26,035 nucleotides of DNA from an uncultured Blautia sp. (lineage in GTDB: Bacteria > Bacillota_A > Clostridia > Lachnospirales > Lachnospiraceae): NCBI GenBank assembly GCA_905209435.1, contig CAJLTE010000037.1:1-26035 (forward strand), in the 5' to 3' direction. A model generated the notes under the pieces. That model made no database searches, was not told the origin of the DNA, and saw only the letters and a program-made list of their open reading frames with translations. Positions 15,784 through 22,817 of the stretch are shown one piece after another (position 1 is the first letter of the stretch; the number at the start of each line of letters is the position of its first letter). Position numbers and translations under genes: made by a program.

Positions 15784-16671
15784 TTAAGTGTGTAATAAAA
15801 AATCAGTCATTTTTTCAGTTGCTTCCAGACTTTTGTCCATGGTTGGCTCAAAAATACTGAAAGCATGGACAAGGCGCTTGTCTGCCGGATAATCAAGCAG
15901 TTCAAATGGTCGATGATTTCGTTTTAAGGCTGCCGCAAAGTCGGTTGTGTAATGATGAAGTTTATCATCATTGCTGGTGATCAGATAACAAGGTGGCAGG
16001 CTGTTGATAATTTCATCATGTTCCGGATTAGTATATGGATAAAAATTAGAGCTTTTGTAGTCCTTGCCATAAAGCAGTTTTGGAAGAAATATGCCGATTT
16101 CATCAAAACGTCTGGTGTAAAACATACCGCTGACAAGACCGAGCACTCTAACCTGTAATGAAGATGGGACGACATATGCAGCTTCTGCAAGTGAGGGACT
16201 TTTCTGCATGGCTACTGTATATGTAATCAGGTAAGCACCAGCACTGTCACCAACCATATAAATATGTGTTGGGTCACCGCCATACACCAGTACTGAGGGG
16301 TTAATAAAGTCCATAGCATTTATGATATCTGAAAACTGCTGGAAAACTGTTATTTCTGGAATAAGACGGTACTCGATGCTGAAAACGACGAATCCCAGTT
16401 TACAAAGCTGAGCGCAATAATGTCGGTTAAATTCTTTGTTTCCTAAGATCAATCCGCCACCGTGGACGTTGATTATAACCGGAAGTGTGCGCTGGGTGTT
16501 TGCAGGACGATAAATATCCATGCAGTGTTCAGCAAGAGTGTCAGTACTGTAAGGCACATTAGAGATTGTCACTACATCATCTGGAAAAGTATGTGTTTCC
16601 ATCTGTTTTACAGTCAGTTTGATAAAATCCTTGCGCTGTTTCTGGATGATTTTTTCTAATAACATGTTCAT
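15784..16671 (-). CDS. Alpha/beta-hydrolase of the HSL/carboxylesterase type
   Basis: 295 residues on the minus strand. The ATG at 16671 has GGAGG 6 nt upstream on that strand. Motifs in order: oxyanion-hole HGGGLILG (near 70), nucleophile GDSAGAY (near 142), an acid region SNDDKLHH (near 233) and the catalytic histidine in LVHAFSI (near 266). The order matches hormone-sensitive-lipase-like esterases that hydrolyse small esters, possibly acetyl groups from sugars or xenobiotics. No signal peptide is visible, so it is cytoplasmic. It stands alone, opposite in direction to the genes on both sides, and is richer in G+C than they are. It may be native cargo between acquired pieces, or a separate acquisition. 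Substrate unknown. Confidence 0.85.
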   Translation of the reverse strand: MNMLLEKIIQKQRKDFIKLTVKQMETHTFPDDVVTISNVPYSTDTLAEHCMDIYRPANTQRTLPVIINVHGGGLILGNKEFNRHYCAQLCKLGFVVFSIEYRLIPEITVFQQFSDIINAMDFINPSVLVYGGDPTHIYMVGDSAGAYLITYTVAMQKSPSLAEAAYVVPSSLQVRVLGLVSGMFYTRRFDEIGIFLPKLLYGKDYKSSNFYPYTNPEHDEIINSLPPCYLITSNDDKLHHYTTDFAAALKRNHRPFELLDYPADKRLVHAFSIFEPTMDKSLEATEKMTDFLLHT

Positions 16672-16765
16672 GGAGAACCTCCGAATCTGTAAAAATTAGG
16701 TCGATATATTACACCTCAATAGATATCGTTTTTAGAATAACATTCGCAGTAAATATGTGATAAAG

Positions 16766-16794
16766 TTGTAATGAAATGTGGAAAAGATTATACT
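16766..16794 (+). promoter_or_regulatory. Probable promoter of the KAP NTPase gene
   Basis: TTGTAA (16766-16771), 17 nt, TATACT (16789-16794), about 50 nt before the ATG at 16846. No operator-like repeat is evident. Confidence 0.55.
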
Positions 16795-16845
16795 TAGATT
16801 AGGCAAAGAGATGCCAATATGTAAGATATCAGAAAGGAAAAATAA

Positions 16846-18996
16846 ATGGCTACAATAGATGAATTAGAATATTATTGTAAGGAACAAGAACCAGTAGGGG
16901 CGTTATTGCTTACTGGTGAATGGGGATGTGGAAAAACATATTTAATAGATCATGAGCTTAAAAAACGTTTGGGTAAAGATTTTATTATTATTCGTATTTC
17001 TCTCTTTGGTGTAGATTCAATAGACAATTTTACCAAGAAGGTACGAGAGTCATACATAAAAACCTTTATAGAATCTTTGGGAATTGATACAGAGGATACA
17101 AAAGTAAAATTCGCTTCAAAATTGTTCGGAAAAATCAAAAACGCTGCAGACAAATTACCAATACCTGATAATGCAAAGAATATTTTATCAATCAATGTGG
17201 TTGACCTTATTCCTATTGTGAACATGATAGGAAAAAAGAAAGTTATTTTAATTTTTGATGATTTGGAACGCTCACAGTTAGATGAAATATCGGCGTTAGG
17301 TTGCATAAATGAATATTGTGAAAATAGAGATTTTAATACAATTGTTGTTGCAAATGAGGAGAAAATAAAGAAAGAAACCAGATACGATGAAATGAAAGAA
17401 AAACTTATAGAAAGAACTATAAGATATACTCCTAATTATGATGAAATAATCAAAGGTATTTTAAAGGAGTTTCACACGCCGGATGAAGAATATAAACAGT
17501 TCCTTAATGACAATAAGGATGCTTTGGTAACTTTATATTATGAAGAACCAAGAGGAAAAGATGTGGATGAAACGTCAGAAAATAGAAAACCTCAAAACAT
17601 ACGTAGTTTTAAGTGTGCTATTCAAGAATTTTATAGAGTGTATAAAGAACTTGTAAATATCGGGGTAAAGAATCTAACAGAGTGGTTGCTTACTTTTGTT
17701 GCATTTGAATTAGCATATAAAGCGAACATATTATCTAATACTGATCTAGGTTCATTGGTATGGGATATGGAAATAAAAAAAATATATCCTCTGTGGTATG
17801 ACGAAAAATGTATGTTAAAATCTGCAAAAAAGTGGATAATGACAGGTGAATGGGATGAGATTTTACTCCTTGATGATATCGAGCGTATTCAAAGACAGAA
17901 CAAGGAAATACTTCCGGAAGAATTAGTAAGACAATATTATTTACTAGATATTGATGAAGAGGTATTTGAAGCTGGTTTTCCAGTGATGCTAAGTAAAGCA
18001 TATGCAGGTGATTTAACTTTTGACGAATATATAAAATTGTTGGAACATTCGGTAATGGCTAGAGATATCGGATATACTTTGAATGAAGAAATTATTTGGT
18101 CAAAGGTTATGTCCGGTATTCAGGAAAGTGTGAAGAAAAGAATTCAGACTGGAATAACAGGTGGAGATGTCAGGTTTATTGCTTCATATTCAATTTTAAG
18201 TAATATGACGGAAGATGAAAAAAACATATATCAATATATATTTGATTGCAGAGATAGTAAGCTATTGGTTCATGCGTTGAATAGAAAGAAATTTTTAGAA
18301 AGATTACAAAAATCGCCGGTGTCAGCAATTCGAGAAGGTAGTAATAAAATATTTATTGAATTTGATGAAGAAATGGCACAATCTATTTTTAGAGAATATC
18401 GTCAAAGTAAAAATAGTGGTCGGAATGCTATTTGTGATGAATTATATGATTGGTGGAAAAATTGTGCAATTTGGCAGTATATTAATTTAGAAAAAACTAA
18501 GAATGGTTTTGATTCATTAATATCCTTGTTAAGGGAAGATTATGAAGAACAGCTTAACAATAAAAAACAGATTACAGCACAAATAACTGATAGTTTTATT
18601 GTGAAAGTACTTAAAATTGAGGAGAGTATTAAGAATCAACAAAAGATTCTTGAAGAGCGACTGTTACAAAAAATCAAAGAAGATGAAAACGAAGAAGCTG
18701 ACGGAGAAGAGGAACTGAATACCGAGGAAGTAGAAGAGAACGTAACAAAAGAAGCAGAGGATGTCGATCAAATATATGAAAACATATCCAGAGAAGATGA
18801 AGTACTTGATGCAGGGACTGAGGTGGAAGAAAACAATGACGATGCTGAATCTAGCGAAAGCGAAGAATCGGATGATGTTTTTTCTGAAACCGAAGAAGAT
18901 GTAGTCGTTGAAGCCGAGGATATCAATGAAACAGTAGAAAATCCTAGCGTTAATGAAGGTAGCAATGTAGTTACAGAAGAAAATCCTAGCGAATAG
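16846..18996 (+). CDS. KAP-type P-loop NTPase with acidic C-terminal tail
   Basis: 716 residues from ATG 16846 with an AAAGGA ribosome site. Walker A GEWGCGKT is at 24-31, and Walker B LIFDDLERS has Asp138-Asp139 and the Glu141-Arg142 typical of KAP NTPases. A sensor-like motif TIVVANEEKI follows. The middle (about 200-600) is helical and of unknown fold. No membrane helix is visible, which differs from many KAP proteins that carry membrane insertions beside the NTPase core. From about residue 610 the chain is a Glu/Asp-rich tail of about 107 residues (EDENEEADGEEEL...), near the end of which ENPS occurs twice. KAP NTPases include the F-plasmid phage-exclusion protein PifA, so a conflict role is possible. 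It is AT-rich and transcribed alone. Confidence 0.75.
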   Translation: MATIDELEYYCKEQEPVGALLLTGEWGCGKTYLIDHELKKRLGKDFIIIRISLFGVDSIDNFTKKVRESYIKTFIESLGIDTEDTKVKFASKLFGKIKNAADKLPIPDNAKNILSINVVDLIPIVNMIGKKKVILIFDDLERSQLDEISALGCINEYCENRDFNTIVVANEEKIKKETRYDEMKEKLIERTIRYTPNYDEIIKGILKEFHTPDEEYKQFLNDNKDALVTLYYEEPRGKDVDETSENRKPQNIRSFKCAIQEFYRVYKELVNIGVKNLTEWLLTFVAFELAYKANILSNTDLGSLVWDMEIKKIYPLWYDEKCMLKSAKKWIMTGEWDEILLLDDIERIQRQNKEILPEELVRQYYLLDIDEEVFEAGFPVMLSKAYAGDLTFDEYIKLLEHSVMARDIGYTLNEEIIWSKVMSGIQESVKKRIQTGITGGDVRFIASYSILSNMTEDEKNIYQYIFDCRDSKLLVHALNRKKFLERLQKSPVSAIREGSNKIFIEFDEEMAQSIFREYRQSKNSGRNAICDELYDWWKNCAIWQYINLEKTKNGFDSLISLLREDYEEQLNNKKQITAQITDSFIVKVLKIEESIKNQQKILEERLLQKIKEDENEEADGEEELNTEEVEENVTKEAEDVDQIYENISREDEVLDAGTEVEENNDDAESSESEESDDVFSETEEDVVVEAEDINETVENPSVNEGSNVVTEENPSE

Positions 18997-19005
18997 TAAA
19001 GAAGG

Positions 19006-19054
19006 AATACGTCAAATAACAAGCAGCATATGCTTTTGTAATTTGACGTATTTT
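19006..19054 (+). terminator. Terminator after the KAP NTPase gene
   Basis: AATACGTCAAAT (19006-19017) pairs perfectly with ATTTGACGTATT (19041-19052), with some extra internal pairing around CATATG, and continues into TT. It can also work in the other direction for the minus-strand remnant at 19067. Confidence 0.8.
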
Positions 19055-19066
19055 AAATTGATGTTT

Positions 19067-19297
19067 TTATAGGTATTTTGTTATAAGCTGCTTTTCTTTC
19101 ATACGCTTAAAGGTCACTTCATAGGGCTTAGCTCGGTATACATACACTCGATCCACCAGTTTTTTCGATAATTCCATATCGAGAACAAAATCCTCCTGCT
19201 GACTGATTTTCACTATGTTTTCGGGGCGAAGTGCTTTCTTGCCAAGTTCCGCAGTAGAGATCGTCTGATACCCGACACCAGCCTGATTGAAACAATC
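19067..19297 (-). pseudogene. C-terminal remnant of a probable site-specific recombinase
   Basis: On the minus strand a frame is open from an in-frame TGA at 19298-19300 down to TAA at 19067-19069, about 76 residues without a start. It reads DCFNQAGVGYQTISTAELG, then KKALRPENIVKISQQED and MELSKKLVDRVYVYRAKPY, ending in LITKYL. The LVDRVYVY-x-x-x-x-YEVTFK segment resembles the beta-strand end of large serine recombinases, but the catalytic domain is absent, so the assignment is tentative. The upstream end coincides with the left end of an IS200-type element, so the gene was probably interrupted by that insertion. The rest is not seen elsewhere in the window. Confidence 0.45.
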
Positions 19298-19458
19298 TCA
19301 AACCCCCAGCAGAGCTGGGGAGACTCGTGGACGCAAGGGGCGATAAATGTAGTATCAAATTAAAAACCTCCGTTGTACAATGAATGTGGGTCTAGCAAAC
19401 CACATAAAAGACAACGGAGGTATCCATGGATAATCAAAGTTTAGCACATAGTGAATAA
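19298..19458 (+). mobile_element. IS200/IS605-type left end with truncated tnpA (first ~9 codons)
   Basis: The hairpin CCCCAGC-AGA-GCTGGGG (19304-19320) is typical of an IS200 left end. Downstream, ATG 19426 encodes MDNQSLAHS, which I recognise as the N-terminus of IS200-type TnpA (usually continuing with KW...CKYH). The match stops after the ninth codon and a TAA follows at 19456-19458. The rest of this transposase is missing here. The left boundary is approximate. A C-terminal tnpA piece in the same orientation is at 25669-25932. Confidence 0.7.
19366..19421 (+). promoter_or_regulatory. Hairpin that hides the tnpA ribosome site
   Basis: ACCTCCGTTGT (19366-19376) is the exact complement of ACAACGGAGGT (19411-19421), and an inner stem ATGTGG/CCACAT lies at 19384-19405. 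The right arm contains the GGAGG of the truncated tnpA, 5 nt before ATG 19426. IS200 elements are known to keep transposase low by sequestering this site in a leader hairpin. Confidence 0.75.
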
Positions 19459-19479
19459 TCCGGGGTGAAATCCATCACC

Positions 19480-19616
19480 TGTCCGGCGTATGGAAATCAA
19501 TATTCCGTTTTTTACGGAATCACGATTCCGGCAAAAAGGAAATCGCATTTTTCCTAAAACCTTATAATGATGTTATGCACTTTATAGTGTAAATTCATTA
19601 TGAGGAGGTCACGATT
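19480..19616 (+). mobile_element. IS21-type left end remnant
   Basis: The segment starts with TGTCCGGCGTATGGAAATCA (19480-19499), which resembles terminal repeats of clostridial IS21-family elements, and contains further internal motifs (ATTCCG/CGGAAT, AAAAAGGAAATCGC). It leads directly to a start codon with GAGGAGG that opens an istA-like fragment. No right end is visible, so it is a broken copy. Confidence 0.6.
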
Positions 19617-19730
19617 ATGACCAAATATCGAGAAATCATCCGGCTTACTGGATTGGGTATAAAGAAGGAATTCAATGATTATGTAGCTCATAAAAGGGCT
19701 TCTTTTTGTATTGATTTTCTTGCTTTTTGA
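19617..19730 (+). pseudogene. IS21-family istA, N-terminal fragment
   Basis: ATG 19617, 9 nt after GAGGAGG, encodes MTKYREIIRLTGLG, the usual beginning of IS21-family IstA transposases (helix-turn-helix region). After about residue 14-15 the similarity stops and the frame continues with IKKEFNDYVAHKRASF to a TGA at 19728-19730, 37 residues in all against roughly 400-500 normally. The break point near 19660 probably marks where the acquired cassette begins. It cannot produce a working transposase. Confidence 0.6.
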
Positions 19731-19733
19731 TAT

Positions 19734-19799
19734 AAATCAACATTTAAATGAGAAAAAATCGAATTTGAATGTTGATTTTTTTGAAAAAAAGGATATAAT
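19734..19799 (+). promoter_or_regulatory. Promoter of the five-gene cassette with an inverted repeat across the -35 box
   Basis: TTGATT (19772-19777), 16 nt, TATAAT (19794-19799), 26 nt before ATG 19825. AAATCAACATT (19734-19744) is the exact complement of AATGTTGATTT (19768-19778), and the right arm covers the -35 box. It could be an operator, or, since T residues follow the right arm, a low-GC terminator that insulates the cassette from upstream transcription. I cannot decide between these. Confidence 0.6.
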
Positions 19800-19824
19800 A
19801 GATTATGAAAGGAAGGGTAAAACT

Positions 19825-21081
19825 ATGTTGATTCAATTTAATTTCAAAAATTTTAAATCATTTCGAGATGAGGCTACGCTAGATTTGTCTGCAGCAAAAA
19901 TGACAGAGTTTTCTAATCGTGTTATATCCGTAGGTAGTGAAAAAATATTACCTGTGGCTGCTGTATATGGTGCAAATGCAAGTGGAAAATCTAATGTTTA
20001 TGGTGCATTTGAATACATGAGCGAATATGTAGTGAATTCTTTCAAATACGGTGATGAAGAAAAAGACTTTGATGATATCAGACCAGTTCCATTCCTTTTT
20101 GATGTTTCTTCTGAAACAGCAGAGACAAGTTTTGAAGTTTATTTTACTGTACCTGGTGACAAAACTGAAAAATGTTATAATTACGGATTCTGTATTGGGA
20201 AAACTGGCGTCACAGAAGAATGGCTGAATTACAAGGCTAAAACCGCTCGTAAGTACTCTACAATATTTTATAGAGATGAAGAAACTATAGATTTAGCAGG
20301 TATTCCAAAAACAAGCAGAGAAAATATAGAAATCGCTTTGGAAAAACAAGTTCTTATTGTTTCATTGGGAGCTAAATTAAAGATAGCTAAATGTAAACTT
20401 GTAAGAGATTGGTTCTTGAATAATGAATTTGCAGATTTTGGTGATGCTGTGACAAATTTCTTTATGTCTCGTGTTCTTCCTGCAGGATTTATTGAAGATG
20501 GAAAAATCAGAGAAAATGTTGTGAAATATTTCGCTTCTTTCGACGAAACAATCAAAGGATTTGAAGTATCAAAACTCCCAGCACAGGAAGATTCTAAAGA
20601 AGAAAAATATTTGATAGATGCACTTCATAAAAAAATAGGATCTGATGATATGGCAAAGATTCCACTTGCTCATGAATCAGCAGGCACTTTGAAAATGTTT
20701 GCACTCTATCCAGAATTACAGGATGTATTGCAAAATGGCGGGGTGTTCTTTATTGACGAGTTAAATGCTCGATTACACCCTCTTCTTGTTCGCAACTTCA
20801 TCCTTACTTTTCTTAACCCAGAAATCAATGTAAATCATGCACAACTTGTATTTACAACACATGACACATGGCAGTTGTCTAATCAGTTGTTGCGTCGTGA
20901 TGAAATCTGGTTTACAGAAAAAGATGATATGGGATTATCTACATTATATTCCTTAGCTGATTTTATTGACGAGGATGGTTCCCGTATCCGCAAGGATGAA
21001 AGTTATGAAAAAAATTATTTGTTAGGAAAATATGGAGCTATTCCATCCTTAAAGACAATCGATTTTTTTAAGGAGGGTTAA
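19825..21081 (+). CDS. rloA: RloA-like AAA-family ATPase (abortive-infection type)
   Basis: 418 residues. ATG 19825 was chosen because GGAAGGG lies 7 nt upstream, the promoter ends at 19799, and MLIQFNFKNFKSFRDEATLDL is a typical start for this family; an upstream in-frame TTG lies before the promoter. Walker A is GANASGKSN (near 49-57), Walker B FFIDELNARLHP has Asp311-Glu312, and the switch histidine is His346 in FTTHDTWQL. The end (DEIWFTEKDDMGLSTLYSLADF) is typical of RloA/AAA15 proteins related to SMC/OLD ATPases. With the RloB-type partner 3 nt downstream it forms an RloA-RloB pair of the kind counted among Abi phage-defence modules. It probably acts as the sensor or clamp. It is AT-rich and first in the five-gene unit. 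Confidence 0.85.
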   Translation: MLIQFNFKNFKSFRDEATLDLSAAKMTEFSNRVISVGSEKILPVAAVYGANASGKSNVYGAFEYMSEYVVNSFKYGDEEKDFDDIRPVPFLFDVSSETAETSFEVYFTVPGDKTEKCYNYGFCIGKTGVTEEWLNYKAKTARKYSTIFYRDEETIDLAGIPKTSRENIEIALEKQVLIVSLGAKLKIAKCKLVRDWFLNNEFADFGDAVTNFFMSRVLPAGFIEDGKIRENVVKYFASFDETIKGFEVSKLPAQEDSKEEKYLIDALHKKIGSDDMAKIPLAHESAGTLKMFALYPELQDVLQNGGVFFIDELNARLHPLLVRNFILTFLNPEINVNHAQLVFTTHDTWQLSNQLLRRDEIWFTEKDDMGLSTLYSLADFIDEDGSRIRKDESYEKNYLLGKYGAIPSLKTIDFFKEG

Positions 21082-21084
21082 TTT

Positions 21085-21732
21085 ATGGCACGTAAAGATA
21101 GAACAGGTAATAGAAAAACAAGAGAACAGCGTGCAGTACGTCGTATCCCAGAAATGGGGTACTATCTTGTCGTGACCGACACAGAGGCTACTGAGCGCTG
21201 TTTTTTCAACGGCTTATATGATAGTCTTCCAGAAGATGTAAAGAAAAAACTGGTTATCAAAGTCGTGGAAACAAAGACACAGAATATGATTGAAAAGTGT
21301 CTTGAAATGACAGCTTATGAAGCACAATACCGTATACCGTGGATTGTGTTCGATCGTGATCAGGTTCCAAACTTTGATCAGATCATAAAAGATGCAGAGA
21401 AAGTCGGAATCAACGTGGGTTGGTCTAATCCATGTTTTGAAATCTGGATGTATGCTTACTTTGGAAGCATGCCAGCAATCCATGAATCATGGACATGCTG
21501 TTCAAAATTTGCTGATCTTTATGAAGCAAGAACTGGTCAGAAATATTCGAAAGCAGATTTAGACATGTATAAGCGTCTTTGTGAATATGGAGATGAGGGC
21601 AAAGCATTTCAGCTTGCCGCTCAAAAATATGAACAGTGTTTAAGAGAATGTAAACGAATTCCATCAGAAATGTGTCCGGCAACAACGGTACATAACTTGG
21701 TAGGTGAAATCAGAAGAAAGGTTAAAGGGTGA
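21085..21732 (+). CDS. rloB: RloB-like protein (TOPRIM-type putative nuclease)
   Basis: 215 residues from ATG 21085, with AAGGAGG 8 nt upstream. Family marks are a basic N-terminus (RKTREQRAVRRIPEMG), the first acidic motif YYLVVTDTEATERCFF (about 28-43), IVFDRDQV (near 92) and SNPCFEIWMYAYF (near 112-125), which is highly characteristic of RloB. RloB proteins are thought to have a TOPRIM-like fold and to be the effector beside RloA. The usual TEG-x-x-TE motif reads TDTEATE here, so the glycine and the first glutamate are changed while acidic residues remain nearby; activity is therefore uncertain. The chain ends in a single glycine (RRKVKG). The next gene begins 5 nt after the stop. Confidence 0.82.
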   Translation: MARKDRTGNRKTREQRAVRRIPEMGYYLVVTDTEATERCFFNGLYDSLPEDVKKKLVIKVVETKTQNMIEKCLEMTAYEAQYRIPWIVFDRDQVPNFDQIIKDAEKVGINVGWSNPCFEIWMYAYFGSMPAIHESWTCCSKFADLYEARTGQKYSKADLDMYKRLCEYGDEGKAFQLAAQKYEQCLRECKRIPSEMCPATTVHNLVGEIRRKVKG

Positions 21733-21736
21733 TTAT

Positions 21737-22816
21737 ATGGCTAATTATATGACATTTTTTCCAGTAGGTAATGGGGATATGACATTAATTCAAACGAAGG
21801 AAAATAAATACATCTTGATAGACTGTAACATTAGAAATGCAGAAAGTGATGATACTATCTACGATTGTAATGAATACTTACAGGATAATTTGCCTGTAGA
21901 CGGTGGACAAGTTTATTTGGATGCCTTTTTTCTGACACACTCAGATAATGATCATTGTCGTGGAATCAGAGAATATTTTAATTTATGTGCGCCAGAAGGA
22001 CTTGACGATGAAAAAATAAGAATTGATGAACTATATGTGCCTGCAAAACTTATGATGGATGAGATTCATTACAATGATGATGCAGATGCTATCAGAGAGG
22101 AAGCCCAAAGAAGACTTGATTTGTTGGGTGGAGATAATGCGGATATTCCAGGAAATCGTATTAAAATTATTGGATATAGTAAGGAATTAAAAGATTATGC
22201 AGAGGCTATTATTCCGGCTGGTGAAACAATTTCTTCTATAAATGGGAATACAGATTATGGTGCGGAATTCTTTATATTGAGACCAGTGAAGAAAGCGAAT
22301 GACGATGATGAGTCCGATGTAAATGATTGTACTGCATCTTTTAAAATTACCTTTGAGATTAATGGTAGTACATATGTAGCAATTGTTTTTGGAGACATTG
22401 TTTGTGATAACTGGAAAGAAGTTATTGAATTGAATCCAGATATGACCTTTGATTTATTATTAGCACCCCATCACTGTTCTTGGCATGCAGTTAGTTCTGA
22501 AGATAGTCATACAGGTAAGCCTGATGCAGTAATTGAAGATTTTCTTGAAAAATCTAAAAAAAATGCGTATGTAGTTTCTTCGAGTAAGATTATTAAACGC
22601 AATAATGATAACCCGCCAAGCTACAGAGCTAAAAATGTATATGTTAATCATTTGAAACAGGCAGATAGATTTAAATGTACAGCAGAGTATCCAGATACTG
22701 AAAATCCCAAACCATTAACATTTAAAATTACCGGTCAAGGATTTTCGATAAAATCTATTGCAACAGCAACAAGTCGATACAATTCCTTTACACAAAAATC
22801 ATATGGTGGAGAATAG
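21737..22816 (+). CDS. Metallo-beta-lactamase-fold protein of the ComEC-like type
   Basis: 359 residues from ATG 21737 with AAAGGGTGA just upstream; the GTG at 21704 lies inside rloB without a good site. N-terminal MTFFPVGNGDMTLIQT and YILIDCN match the ComEC-C-type MBL fold. Metal ligands are visible: His68-x-Asp70-x-Asp72-His73 in THSDNDHCRG, Asp220 in FGDIVCDN and His245-His246 in LAPHHCSWHA. So it should be an active, probably two-metal hydrolase acting on a phosphodiester, nucleotide or ester bond. Unlike ComEC it has no membrane domain. Bacterial operons that join MBL proteins to E1/E2/JAB proteins have been described in comparative genomics. The C-terminus ends in Gly-Gly-Glu (SYGGE), which is notable beside a JAMM peptidase. 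One base separates it from the next gene. Confidence 0.82.
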   Translation: MANYMTFFPVGNGDMTLIQTKENKYILIDCNIRNAESDDTIYDCNEYLQDNLPVDGGQVYLDAFFLTHSDNDHCRGIREYFNLCAPEGLDDEKIRIDELYVPAKLMMDEIHYNDDADAIREEAQRRLDLLGGDNADIPGNRIKIIGYSKELKDYAEAIIPAGETISSINGNTDYGAEFFILRPVKKANDDDESDVNDCTASFKITFEINGSTYVAIVFGDIVCDNWKEVIELNPDMTFDLLLAPHHCSWHAVSSEDSHTGKPDAVIEDFLEKSKKNAYVVSSSKIIKRNNDNPPSYRAKNVYVNHLKQADRFKCTAEYPDTENPKPLTFKITGQGFSIKSIATATSRYNSFTQKSYGGE

Positions 22817-22817
22817 T

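Noticed and set aside
19128..19358. 76-residue minus-strand open frame
   Set aside because: It crosses the recombinase/IS200 junction in a different frame from the recognisable recombinase remnant and has no family resemblance.
19711..19824. N-terminal extension of the RloA-like protein from TTG 19711
   Set aside because: The extension would begin upstream of the promoter (-10 at 19794-19799) and overlaps the istA remnant; ATG 19825 has a good ribosome site and the typical family start.
22758..22817. Twenty-residue N-terminal extension of the E2-E1-JAMM protein
   Set aside because: It would overlap the MBL gene by ~60 nt without a ribosome site, whereas ATG 22818 has GGTGGAG at the right distance.
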